NCBI GenBank assembly: GCA_033675545.1
Contig: JAWDGP010001472.1
Coordinates: 1-64,000 of the forward strand
Direction: 5' to 3'
Source of the DNA: Elysia crispata
Taxonomy: Eukaryota; Mollusca; Gastropoda; Plakobranchidae
DNA length: 64,000 nt
The translations under genes and the position numbers were made by a program. The number at the start of each line of letters is the position of its first letter. Position 1 is the stretch's first letter. A model generated the notes under the pieces. It was not told the origin of the DNA, ran no database searches, and saw nothing but the letters and a program-made list of their open reading frames with translations. Below, one piece after another: positions 1-11,854 of this stretch.

Positions 1-3000
1 ATATATCATAGAGGTGGTAGGTAACATGAAGTCATAGAGTATATCACCGAGATGGTAGGCACTGTGTAGCTAGCGAATATATCATAGAGGTGGTAGGTAA
101 CATGAAGTCATAGAGTACATCACCGAGATGGTAGGCACTGTGTAGCTAGCGAATATATCATAGAGGTGGTAGGTAACATGAAGTCATAGAGTACATCACC
201 GAGATGGTAGGCACTGTGTAGATAGCGAATATATCATAGAGGTGGTAGGTAACATGAAGTCATAGAGTACATCACTGAGATGGTAGGGACTGTGTAGCTA
301 GCGAATATATCATAGAGGTGGTAGGTAACATGAAGTCATAGAGTACATCACTGAGATGGTAGGGACTGTGTAGCTAGCGAATATATCATAGAGGTGGTAG
401 GTAACATGAAGTCATAGAGTATATCACTGAGATGGTAGGGACTGTGTAGCTAGCGAATATATCATAGAGGTGGTAGGTAACATGAAGTCATAGAGTATAT
501 CACTGAGATGGTAGGGACTGTGTAGCTAGCGAATATATCATAGAGGTGGTAGGTAACATGAAGTCATAGAGTATATCACCGAGATGGTAGGCACTGTGTA
601 GCTAGCGAATATATCATAGAGGTGGTAGGTAACATGAAGTCATAGAGTACATCACTGAGATGGTAGGCACTGTGTAGCTAGCGAATATATCATAGAGGTG
701 GTAGGTAACATGAAGTCATAGAGTACATCACTGAGATGGTAGGGACTGTGTAGCTAGCGAATATATCATAGAGGTGGTAGGTAACATGAAGTCATAGAGT
801 ATATCACCGAGATGGTAGGGACTGTGTAGCTAGCGAATATATCATAGAGGTGGTAGGTAACATGAAGTCATAGAGTACATCACCGAGATGGTAGGCACTG
901 TGTAGCTAGCGAATATATCATAGAGATGGTACGTACCATGCAGTCAACGAGTCCATCACTGAGATGGTAGGCACTGTGTAGCTAGCGAATATATCATAGA
1001 GGTGGTAGGTAACATGAAGTCATAGAGTATATCACTGAGATGGTAGGGACTGTGTAGCTAGCGAATATATCATAGAGGTGGTAGGTAACATGAAGTCATA
1101 GAGTATATCACCGAGATGGTAGGCACTGTGTAGCTAGCGAATATATCATAGAGGTGGTAGGTAACATGAAGTCATAGAGTACATCACCGAGATGGTAGGC
1201 ACTGTGTAGCTAGCGAATATATCATAGAGGTGGTAGGTAACATGAAGTCATAGAGTACATCACCGAGATGGTAGGCACTGTGTAGCTAGCGAATATATCA
1301 TAGAGGTGGTAGGTAACATGAAGTCATAGAGTATATCACTGAGATGGTAGGCACTGTGTAGCTAGCGAATATATCATAGAGGTGGTAGGTAACATGAAGT
1401 CATAGAGTATATCACCGAGATGGTAGGCACTGTGTAGCTAGCGAATATATCATAGAGGTGGTAGGTAACATGAAGTCATAGAGTATATCACCGAGATGGT
1501 AGGGACTGTGTAGCTAGCGAATATATCATAGAGGTGGTAGGTAACATGAAGTCATAGAGTATATCACTGAGATGGTAGGCACTGTGTAGCTAGCGAATAT
1601 ATCATAGAGGTGGTAGGTAACATGAAGTCATAGAGTATATCACCGAGATGGTAGGCACTGTGTAGCTAGCGAATATATCATAGAGGTGGTAGGTAACATG
1701 AAGTCATAGAGTACATCACCGAGATGGTAGGCACTGTGTAGCTAGCGAATATATCATAGAGGTGGTAGGTAACATGAAGTCATAGAGTACATCACCGAGA
1801 TGGTAGGCACTGTGTAGCTAGCGAATATATCATAGAGGTGGTACGTAACATGAAGTCATAGAGTCCATCACTGAGATGGTAGGCACTGTGTAGATAGCGG
1901 ATATATCATAGAGGTGGTAGTTAACATGAAGTCATAGAGTACATCACCGAGATGGTAGGCACTGTGTAGCTAGCGAATATATCATAGAGGTGGTAGGAAC
2001 ATGAAGTCATGGAGTATATCACTGAGATGGTAGGGACTGTGTAGCTAGCGAATATATCATAGAGGTGGTAGGTAACATGAAGTCATAGAGTATATCACCG
2101 AGATGGTAGGCACTGTGTAGCTAGCGAATATATCATAGAGATGGTACGTACCATGCAGTCAACGAGTCCATCACCGAGATGGTAGGCACTGTGTAGCTAG
2201 CGAATATATCATAGAGGTGGTAGGTAACATGAAGTCATAGAGTCCATCACTGAGATGGTAGGGACTGTGTAGCTAGCGAATATATCATAGAGGTGGTAGG
2301 TAACATGAAGTCATGGAGTACATCACCGAGATGGTAGGCACTGTGTAGCTAGCGAATATATCATAGAGGTGGTAGGTAACATGAAGTCATAGAGTCCATC
2401 ACTGAGATGGTAGGGACTGTGTAGCTAGCGAATATATCATAGAGGTGGTAGGTAACATGAAGTCATAGAGTACATCACTGAGATGGTAGGCACTGTGTAG
2501 ATAGCGAATATATCATAGAAGTGGTAGGTAACATGAAGTCATGGAGTACATCACCGAGATGGTAGGCACTGTGTAGCTAGCGAATATATCATAGAGGTGG
2601 TAGGTAACATGAAGTCATAGAGTATATCACTGAGATGGTAGGGACTGTGTAGATAGCGAATATATCATAGAGGTGGTAGGTAACATGAAGTCATAGAGTA
2701 TATCACTGAGATGGTAGGGACTGTGTAGCTAGCGAATATATCATAGAGGTGGTAGGTAACATGAAGTCATAGAGTATATCACCGAGATGGTAGGCACTGT
2801 GTAGCTAGCGAATATATCATAGAGATTGTACGTACCATGCAGTCAACGAGTCCATCACTGAGATGGTAGGCACTGTGTAGCTAGCGAATATATCATAGAG
2901 GTGGTAGGTAACATGAAGTCATAGAGTATATCACTGAGATGGTAGGGACTGTATAGCTAGCGAATATATCATAGAGATGGTACGTACCATGCAGTCAACG

Positions 3001-4323
3001 AGTCCATCACTGAGATGGTAGGCACTGTGTAGCTAGCGAATATATCATAGAGGTGGTAGGTAACATGAAGTCATAGAGTATATCACTGAGATGGTAGGGA
3101 CTGTGTAGCTAGCGAATATATCATAGAGGTGGTAGGTAACATGAAGTCATAGAGTATATCACCGAGATGGTAGGGACTGTGTAGCTAGCGAATATATCAT
3201 AGAGGTGGTAGGTAACATGAAGTCATAGAGTACATCACCGAGATGGTAGGCACTGTGTAGCTAGCGAATATATCATAGAGGTGGTAGGTAACATGAAGTC
3301 ATAGAGTACATCACCGAGATGGTAGGCACTGTGTAGATAGCGAATATATCATAGAGGTGGTAGGTAACATAAAGTCATAGAGTACATCACCGAGATGGTA
3401 GGCACTGTGTAGCTAACGAATATATCGTAGAGGTGGTAGGTAACATGAAGTCATGGAGTACATCACCGAGATGGTAGGCACTGTGTAGCTAGCGAATATA
3501 TCATAGAGGTGGTAGGTAACATGAAGTCATAGAGTCCATCACTGAGATGGTAGGCACTGTGTAGCTAGCGAATATATCATAGAGGTGGCAGGTAACATGA
3601 AGTCATGGAGTACATCACCGAGATGGTAGGCACTGTGTAGCTAGCGAATATATCATAGAGGTGGTAGGTAACATGAAGTCATAGAGTCCATCACTGAGAT
3701 GGTAGGGACTGTGTAGCTAGCGAATATATCATAGAGGTGGTAGGTAACATGAAGTCATGGAGTACATCACCGAGATGGTAGGCACTGTGTAGCTAGCGAA
3801 TATATCATAGAGGTGGTAGGTAACATGAAGTCATAGAGTCCATCACTGAGATGGTAGGGACTGTGTAGCTAGCGAATATATCATAGAGGTGGTAGGTAAC
3901 ATGAAGTCATGGAGTACATCACTGAGATGGTAGGCACTGTGTAGCTAGCGAATATATCATAGAGGTGGTAGGTAACATGAAGTCATAGAGTATATCACTG
4001 AGATGGTAGGGACTGTGTAGCTAGCGAATATATCATAGAGGTGGTAGGTAACATGAAGTCATGGAGTATATCACTGAGATGGTAGGGACTGTGTAGATAG
4101 CGAATATATCATAGAGGTGGTAGGTAACATGAAGTCATGGAGTATATCACTGAGATGGTAGGGACTGTGTAGCTAGCGAATATATCATAGAGGTGGTAGG
4201 TAACATGAAGTCATAGAGTACATCACCGAGATGGTAGGGACTGTGTAGATAGCGAATATATCATAGAGGTGGTAGGTAACATGAAGTCATGGAGTATATC
4301 ACTAAGATGGTAGGTACTGTGCA
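1..4323. repeat. 76-bp minisatellite, about 57 tandem copies
   Basis: A head-to-tail array fills the start of the window and runs off its left edge. The period is 76 bp: the TATATCATAGAG motif recurs every 76 bases from about position 3. The register is kept to the end apart from a single one-base deletion near 1998. Most copies contain GCTAGC and differ at a few recurrent sites (CACCGAG or CACTGAG, GGCACTG or GGGACTG, TAGAGTA or TGGAGTA). Four copies (about 920, 2135, 2819 and 2971) are of a distinct subtype containing ACGTACCATGCAGTCAACG. The array ends abruptly in unique sequence at about 4323. It lies in the TAF13 intron preceding the last coding exon. The period is not a multiple of three and all frames have stops, so it is not coding. 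Confidence 0.98.
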
Positions 4324-5093
4324 GTATGGGACTAAATGACCATTATGGTAGGTATCATTTATATGCTCTCAAACTTTTCCAATCATGCTTTGAAACACAG
4401 GGTCACTGAGATGGGTGAATTTGATAATGCTTATTTTTGTTTGCTGGCATAAAAATATTTGATTCGCTTTTCCCAGAAAGCCTTAAGTTATTCTTCCTTT
4501 CAGATGATATGAAAAATGCTGTTAAAAAACAAATTACATTCTTTAGACCTTTCAATCTGATTTCAAAGTAGACACTAGCGAAAGGCAATGTAGTTCAGAT
4601 TAAACATCAAAGCATTTTATGTAAAATTTTGAAAAGACTCATAAATTGCTGGTTTGGATGAATGGCAGAACTGGCTCCACCTAATTTGACCGGTTATACA
4701 GCTCTAGGCCGTTTTCACCAGGCCCTGTACTAAATGACTTTCAAATCTGAAGTGAATCTTGTCCAGGGCATCGGTGTTTCTTTTAAAGTTTTGTTGTTGC
4801 CTTTGTTGAGGTCTTGCCCATAATTATTTTCATCCAAATCGGTCAAGGCGTGTGACCAATACTTGTTTTTTATCCTTTTCATTGTTAACAGCGTTAATCA
4901 TAATAGATCCAACAACTTGCTTCATTTGTCATAATATTGCAAAAACTTAAAAATTAAAGATAACATTTATGAGGGATCATGTATTATGTTTTGTCATTCT
5001 TGCTATAGGCGTATTTGTAATAAGTATGCTATCATAAGTTTACAGGAGGATGTTTTGCTTTGTATCATGGCAGCTTTTTGTTTCATTTTTCAG
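4324..5093 (+). other. TAF13 intron, unique 3' part
   Basis: This is single-copy AT-rich sequence between the 76-bp array and the TAF13 terminal exon. It ends in a pyrimidine-rich acceptor (TTTTTGTTTCATTTTTCAG, ending at 5093). I looked for the preceding TAF13 exon, which should encode the start of the histone fold and end in a Glu-Met-like residue pair, and did not find it. It is presumably left of the window. Confidence 0.7.
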
Positions 5094-5273
5094 ACCAAGA
5101 AAGCCATGGAGATTGGCAAATCAGGGCGAATCATTGTGGAGGATTTGATCTTCTTGATACGCAAAGACCCCAAAAAATATTCTAGAGTGAAAGAATTACT
5201 GCTGATGAATGAGGAACTGCGGAAAGCAAGGAAGGCTTTTGATGAAATAAAATATGCTACTTCAACAAAATGA
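5094..5273 (+). CDS. TAF13: TAF13, TFIID subunit 13 (terminal coding exon, partial gene)
   Basis: TAF13 is a histone-fold subunit of the general transcription factor TFIID. It pairs with TAF11 and acts in the nucleus in RNA polymerase II promoter recognition. This exon gives 59 residues and a TGA stop. The sequence begins TKKAMEIGKSGR and continues through EDLIFLIRKDPKKYSRVKEL, then MNEELRKARKAFDE. From memory this is nearly identical to the C-terminal half of animal TAF13 (human THKAMSIGRQGR...EDIVFLIRKDPRKFARVKDL...MNEELKRARKAFDE). The exon opens in phase 0 directly after a good acceptor at 5091-5093. The N-terminal exons lie outside the window, beyond the 76-bp array. The tail (EIKYATSTK) is slightly longer than the human one. 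An upstream in-frame ATG at 4986 is intronic and is not a start. Confidence 0.94.
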   Translation, partial: TKKAMEIGKSGRIIVEDLIFLIRKDPKKYSRVKELLLMNEELRKARKAFDEIKYATSTK

Positions 5274-5570
5274 AAGTGGGGCAGGAATTGATTAAGCTGT
5301 TGTTTTAGCATTTGAAACTGTTTGGTCGTTTTTCAATACTACCATGAATGAGATAGAGAGAACCACTGTTGCCTAAATCGCTCACATCCAGACCAAGCTA
5401 TTTGTGCTGAGATTTCTCTCTTATTATTAGTGCTTTTAGTATTTTGAATCTGACTGATAAGTGTAAAGAACAAAGTGAGTTTAAAAATGTTTTGCCTGTA
5501 AATACGCGGTACCATAGGTAAATGAGTCATGATGAGAGTTCATCAATAAAACATGTCTTCTTTCTTTCCT
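5274..5570 (+). promoter_or_regulatory. TAF13 3' UTR with poly(A) signal
   Basis: Non-coding sequence follows the TAF13 stop. A canonical AATAAA at 5545-5550 is followed within about 15-30 bases by TGTCTTCTTTCTTTCC and GTGATGTTTGTG. This fits a cleavage site near 5565 with a U/GU-rich downstream element. The predicted 3' UTR is about 290 bases. The cleavage position is inferred. Confidence 0.7.
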
Positions 5571-8500
5571 CGGTGATGTTTGTGGATTTAATTTTTGATT
5601 TATATCAAATCATTCAAAATCGTTTCATGAGAATTTTTTTTTTTCTTTCAGCTTGAATGTAAAAGAAATGTCATCATTACAAGGATAAAGATTAAGAAGC
5701 TCAAGGAGAGGTTAGATAGTGCTTTACTAATTTTTCACAATCAGATTTGCATACATTTTCTTTCACAATCTTTTTTTGATTATTAACTGTTATAACAGTA
5801 TTCTAGGACTAATGAAACTGTGAGAGGAGATCATATATATATGTGTGTGTGTGTGTGTATTCAATATTTAAAACTCTTGTTTCTGATGGCAAATCTGCCT
5901 TTTAGTGAAGCCTAGAATTCCATTAGAAAATGTCTGTACTTGTAGTCAGACTGTGGTTCTAGATCTCGAAACTTATTACAATATTCCACTAGGATTCGTT
6001 AAATGTAAAACATGCTTTTTTTTCTCCAAGCCAGTACAACACCAGTACCCTGTAGTCTGTCACAACTCACTCTGACGAGGAATTGCTAAAGCTCAATTCA
6101 TAATCATATAATTTTTGTATAATCAGAGTTTTTTACGCCAACAATAAACCATTATGATCTCACATTCTGGGTGGACATTCTTTGACAATCCAAACATATT
6201 TTAACTTCTTGTAAAATATTGCCAGTAGGCCTATCTCAATTCTCATGCAATATAAAACCTTGAATGCCATTAGTAAGTTTCACTGGTAACCTTAAAAACA
6301 GTTCATTTTTAAGTACAGTTCTGGGTTTTGAATAATCTCAAAATAGAAAATTATTTTCCTGGTTCATTTGATACAGGCCACCCCATCACGTCCTGACTTT
6401 TGTATGTTTAGAACATTTTAAACAAATAAATGTGACATGACTGTCTCCACTTGTTTATTTTCCTTTTGTTCTTGCTCAGGGTGCCTTGAATCATAGTTTG
6501 AGAATATAGTCTTGTATGTTTAATCCTTTGTTTTTGGATAATAAAAACAAATCATCTTGCAATGTAAAGAGAAAGAGGGAAAAAAAATTAACAGCTGAAT
6601 GTTAAGGTTGTTTTAGGGTAACCATATCATCACCATATAAGGTTTTCCACTCTTTATAGTCACTCACCAACATCTCACAAGTGAAGAAAAGTGACCACAG
6701 ACAGTTTGTGCCGATTCTGAGTAACGTGCTAGTTCTGGCCAGCAGTGTTTGCGCCAGTTAACTTTTATGCTCACTGCTGCTCACCCCCTGCCTGTCTGAT
6801 GGTCCAGAAACGATTCACACCTGCACGCTACCAAACTCCACTCTGTCTTTATCTTATCCCTTCACCTTCTACAAGCTAGACTCTTTAATTTGGGCAGGTT
6901 GAGCACTCTCTGGAAACTCTTTTTTGCTTGTGCTATCATTGGTGCAATCTGTGCCTCCATGTCTAAAGTATCAAATTTTTTTATTAATTTCCTTGCATGA
7001 TTTTCTTATTAACCTTGATAAAGATGTTGATCTGTGGATACTCATTGTTTTGCCTGATGGCCATTATTTCTTTCTTTTTTCTATTCAATTCCAACCCTTT
7101 CTTTTGATATTAGACTACATACGCCTATTTACATTGTTTTAAATCTGCTCCCATGGACAACACAGTGTTTCCTTTGTGCCACTAATATAGAGAAATTATG
7201 CACTAAACATTGAACTTGGCTGAGTAATTGGTACCGAAACTGTAGTCTAATATAAGCGCTTAGCCAACTCTTTCTCAGAAAATTCCCATAAAGTATGATT
7301 TGTAATCTTAAATCCAATTAAAAAGATACTTATTTTGTAAATTATTTTTTCTGTAAGAGGCAAATTTTCTTGTCAGCAGGCCAAAGGTTAAAAAAGAGAG
7401 ATGGTGAAAACTGGTGAAATGCTGGTTTGCCCTGAATGGGTTGTAGAACAGCAAAGGAAAAAAAGGAGAGAAAAACAAAACAACAAACTATTATGATGAT
7501 GATGTTGATCATGACAATATTTATTGATAATGTTGCATAAAACAAAAAAGAGCCTTTTCATTAGAAAATTTGGTGATCTCGCCCCTTTAGATTGAAATTA
7601 GATCTAGGTCTTGACTTAAGATTGATTTTGTAAGTGTGCTAAACTTCATCACAATTTAATTGCATAGGGAAATAATTAGATTTAAAGTTTAATTACTTGG
7701 TTATAAGCAAAGAAAACAGGCATGATTTCGGCCACTCAATAGTAAAATACAATAAGTGACAGAGACAAAAAAGAAGAAGCAAGAATACATGTATTAGCTA
7801 CAACAAAGAAAGCTTTAATTGACCAATTACTGGTTAGGCTAATCACTGGAAATAAGAGCGAACAAAATAAGCACTGTATTTCCAATATAATTCAATGTCT
7901 CAATGTTTTCACAAATTGCAGGGAAACAGTTTCTTAATTTTGTATTAAAATTCCAATATTGTTGGGCCATCTTAAACGCTTTTCACCATTTGGGTGTGTA
8001 CCTTCATAGCTTGAAAATTAGTGTTTAAGAGCATTTTTTCTTTTAAACTTAAGATTGGATTGTTAAATATTAGCAAAAATTTTTTCCTAGCCAACATGTG
8101 GCATGATTCTTGATTCAGTTTTTTTTTATTTGCACTCAGCACTTTTTTCAGCTGTTACTGACCGAGGTGGCGGAGAGGAAACTGATCATGTACAAACACA
8201 ATATATTTTTTTTTAATTATTTTATTAAATAAATTATGAAATTAATAAACAAAACAATTAATTGGTCAACAAGATTCTCTGGCTAGCCTCAATTTGCCAG
8301 CTTGCACCCATGCTAATGACCTGAATAAAAACCTGCTATAAACAGACGTTGAAACGTCTTCTGTCACGGTAAATGCAGTTTGAAGTCACTGGATTTCAAC
8401 TCTTTGAAGACGCCAGAAATCAAACTACACGTATCACCTCTGGTCTGTTGCTCAACCCATCACATCCTTGGACAAGAGTGACATTGCTCTAAGTAGTACA

Positions 8501-8715
8501 TGCTTTTCAGCTGTTCAGAGATCATGAAGTGTGAATTCTTTAGAATGAATAGAATAGCTAACTGTGGTTTTGGACAATGACATCATGACTATTATTTTTT
8601 CACATTGATAGTAATGTTACCTGTACACACTGTCTATTTTTATAAAATATAAAGCTTACAACAAGTTTGATGGGAGTAAATCTTCATGGTAGAGTTGAAG
8701 ACTGGCATGATTATA
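5571..8715. other. Intergenic sequence between convergent TAF13 and CSTF3 (left part)
   Basis: AT-rich sequence with no supported gene. It contains a short TA/GT dinucleotide tract at about 5828-5860. Small open frames at 6924-7142 and 7129-7545 show no recognisable family similarity and look random. Around 8335-8450 there are short inverted motifs (GACGTTGAAACGTC) that could be the remains of a repeat, but I cannot define ends. Confidence 0.5.
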
Positions 8716-8717
8716 GC

Positions 8718-9487
8718 CTGATAAAGTGATAATGAACTGTGACTTATGGCCTTATACTGGACTCTGACTCAAGGCCTATGATAATTGTGATTTATGGCCT
8801 AAGTAAGGCATGAACAGTGACTGATGGCTGAATAGTGAACTGACGGATGGCATAATATAAAGTGAACTGAGGTTAATGATCTTATAAACTGTGACTTATG
8901 GCTGAATAATGAATTGTGACTTATGACGTAATAGTGAACCGCGACTTATGGCCAAAAAGTGAACTGTGCTTTATGGCCAAATATTTAACTGTGACCTATG
9001 ACATAAAAGTGAACTGTGACTTAGGCCCAATATAAACTCTGACTTATGGCGGAATAGTGAATTAACTTATGACGTAATAGTGAACTGTCATTTATGACAT
9101 AACAGTGAATAGCCACTCACCCCCAAATAGTGAAGTGGGAGTTACGTCATAAAATTGTGATTTATGGCCTAATAGTGAATAATGAATTGTGACTTATGAC
9201 GTAATAGTGAACTGCGACTTATGGCCAAAAAGTGAACTGTGCTTTATGGCCAAATATTTAAATGTGGCCTATGACATAAAAGTGAACTGTGACTTAGGCC
9301 CAATATAAACTCTGACTTATGGCGGAATAGTGAATTAACTTATGACGTAATAGTGAACTGTCATTTATGACATAACAGTGAATAGCCACTTACCCCTAAA
9401 TAGTGAAGTGGGAGTTATGTCATAAAATTGTGATTTATGGCCTAATAGTGAAGAGCATCTTATGGCCTGATAGTGAACTCTGACTTG
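8718..9487. repeat. Degenerate minisatellite with a duplicated 273-bp higher-order unit
   Basis: Short units of about 22-30 bp built on GTGAACTGTGACTTATGGCC and AATAGTGAA recur irregularly. Within them a 273-bp block is tandemly duplicated with few changes: 8904-9176 and 9177-about 9449, offset measured from the shared GAATAATGAATTG start. The outer copies are more diverged. The array lies between the 3' ends of TAF13 and CSTF3. Confidence 0.9.
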
Positions 9488-10374
9488 GAAATAACCAGTT
9501 GTTTGCTATCCCAACTCATTTATTATAAGTTTCACAATTACACAATGGTAAACTTGTACATTCTGATATTTTACATTTAATTTTCCAATGCTTTAGTTCT
9601 AACATTAAAATTCTTTCTGAAAGTGCAGTAGGTACACAGTAGGATATCCTCACATTATCCTAAGACTGGCACAAAACATGTAATAAACTTAACTTTCCAA
9701 TTCTAATTTCCTTCATATATCTGTACACCTTTACAAGTCTCATTAACTCTAGTATATTGAGACATGATGAAAATAATAAACAGGAGAAATAAAAACTCTA
9801 GTTTTGACACTGGAAAAAAGAACAAGAAAGAAAAAGGTGTCCTTCCAAAGAGTCTTGTTTTTATTGCAACTTTAAAATTTGCGCATTATTCCAAGAGACA
9901 TTACAACATTGTAACAGAAATTTAAAAAAAGCAAGACCATTTTTCCCAAGCTCTATGATTCAGTCTAGCTGATAAAGATCTGTCCGCTAGAGCAGCAACT
10001 GTCAAGGAAATTGTGGCTTACTGATACTATCTTGGAGCTGATAATAATAATATAAAACATATTATATCTAATGATGAATAGAGATCAAATCATTTTTTTT
10101 AGTGCCACAGAAATCTCAGCCTATTCAAGCTGTACTTAACTTATAATAAGTGGACATTTACTTCACTTGGAGAGCATTTGAACTGATGTCTTTCACCCAA
10201 CATGCCTAATTAGGTTATACATGTAGCAACTACTATTAAAGTTTGCTTACACAATGAGACCGTCTCCACTGAGTATTTTTCAACCTTAGTAAGAAAGACT
10301 ATGAAATTTAAATAAAATTTGAGAGGTTTTAGGAGCTATCTTGATCAGCTTCTTTATTATATAATCCTACACAT
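9488..10374. other. Intergenic AT-rich sequence
   Basis: No gene seen. On the - strand it contains AATAAA hexamers (at 9860-9865 and at 10353-10358, just into the next repeat-flanking segment's edge). These could be distal poly(A) signals for CSTF3. Nothing in the sequence decides which, if any, is used. Confidence 0.4.
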
Positions 10375-10660
10375 GGCACAGATTACAATGTGGCCAGACT
10401 CTGCTAAGCTTTGAGCCACCCCTAGACCCAATAGATCTGCCTAATTTGGAACTGCCCCAAGTCCAATAGATCTGCCTAGTTAAGTAGTTTGGGACCACCC
10501 CAAGTCCTTACAGATCTGCCAAGCTTGGAACCACCCCTAGGCTCAAAATAGATCTGTCAAGCTAGGAATCATCTCTAGACCCAATAGAATCAGACTAAAA
10601 AATCTTGGAATCGCCTTTTGGCCAAAAAGAGCCAAGCTTTGCCGAGCTCTAAACCATGAC
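10375..10660. repeat. Decayed minisatellite, about 35-44 bp units
   Basis: About six imperfect units share ATAGATCTGCC, AAGCTTGGAACC and ACCCCTAGACCCAATAG motifs. The GATCTGCC motif recurs at spacings of roughly 35-42 bases. Copies are well diverged. No coding potential. Confidence 0.8.
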
Positions 10661-11657
10661 TTGGCACAATAGAATGACAGTAAATTCCATACACACAGCT
10701 TGCCACCCACCCTATATTCTGTGCCTCTGTAACAATTAGACTGTAAAATAAACTATAGCCTTTTTAATAACAAAATTCAAAATCTATACCTTATAAAAGA
10801 TACTAGTCTACTAGTCCTATTTTGAAGATTGCATGATGTCTTCTCATCTTTTAAAAGAAAGAAAAACAAAAAATCCATCCAGAGAGAATAGAAAAACAAA
10901 ATCCACTTCTCTTAGGTTAGTAACCATCGGTTGCTCTAAGTGGATCAGAACAAAGAACCACTCTGTTACCCGCATCTTTTCAGTCAGCATAATTCTTTAA
11001 AACATTTCTTACCAGACATCGCAAGCCCTTTCATCATGAAAATCAGAGAAGCTTCTAAAAAAGATTTTATAAATTATTACGAAAAACAATTTCAACAATA
11101 CTTCTGAGAAAGAAAAAAATCCTGCAAAAATACATGAACGATAGATTAAATGAAATGATGATGGCCAATTCCAACATGTCTAGAATATTTGTGTTCATAT
11201 CACTTTCCAGAAACATCTTGTGCCTAAGGACTTGTAAGAGCAGAGATGCGGACCAAAGTGTCTGTGGTCGTATCCTTTGATTTGACTGTTCACTAATGGC
11301 GTCCATGATCCAGTCTTTCAAAGTTCAATGTGATTGAGATCAGAGAGAGCTTATATTTTGTTTGATTTTTAATGACAGTGAGAGATAATGCTGCCATTTT
11401 TTTTTCAGTTTAAGCGGTTAAAAAATTTGGGTTCCGACAGTAAAAAAGGCAAAAAATCCAAAATGGAATTAAAAAAAAAACAACCTTCATGGTAAGAATT
11501 TTTTTCAACAGCACAGTCACAAATCAAGACATAAAAAAATGCACACCTTAGATGAAAGGGAGGAATAGAACACGTTATGTAGGTGTTAAGACAATGAAGT
11601 AATGTACAATCAAGGTCTATTTACAGCCTGTGTGACATGAATCTGAATACATGTGGT
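10661..11657 (-). other. Probable CSTF3 3' UTR / downstream region
   Basis: This is the - strand region following the CSTF3 stop. The hexamer AATAAA overlaps the stop codon itself (TTTATT on the + strand at 11657-11662), so a very short 3' UTR is possible. Further signals lie farther left. The open frame at 11067-11321 has no family resemblance and I do not call it. Confidence 0.45.
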
Positions 11658-11854
11658 TTATTTAATTTTCTTCTGCTGCCTTGCTCTGTAGATATCATTA
11701 ACTGGAGCTGACAAGTTTATGTCTGTGTCTTCATCGTCACTTTCAACATCAGCAACTTTCCTCTTGCGCATTCCACTGGCAATCTCAATGGAAAGTCTAG
11801 TTCCTGCATCGAGACGGACATCACCATCTTTACCATTTTGTACACCCACTGGTC
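11658..11854 (-). CDS. CSTF3: CSTF3 coding exon 21, terminal (residues 673-737 and stop)
   Basis: Encodes [51 protein letters not shown] and [13 protein letters not shown], then TAA. The tail matches human [13 protein letters not shown] almost exactly. Acceptor ATCTTATAG. AATAAA overlaps the stop. Confidence 0.97.

Noticed and set aside
1-4323. CRISPR-like array
   Set aside because: Units are contiguous identical repeats without unique spacers, in an animal intron. It is a minisatellite.
4986-5093. In-frame extension of the TAF13 exon from an upstream ATG at 4986
   Set aside because: The 36 extra residues do not resemble TAF13, and the acceptor at 5091-5093 fits the known protein continuity exactly.
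5641-5710. Exon-like segment after a good acceptor (TTTTTCTTTCAG) downstream of the TAF13 3' UTR, followed by AGGTTAG
   Set aside because: TAF13 already has a complete conserved C-terminus and poly(A) signal upstream. The 60-odd bases translate to no known family.
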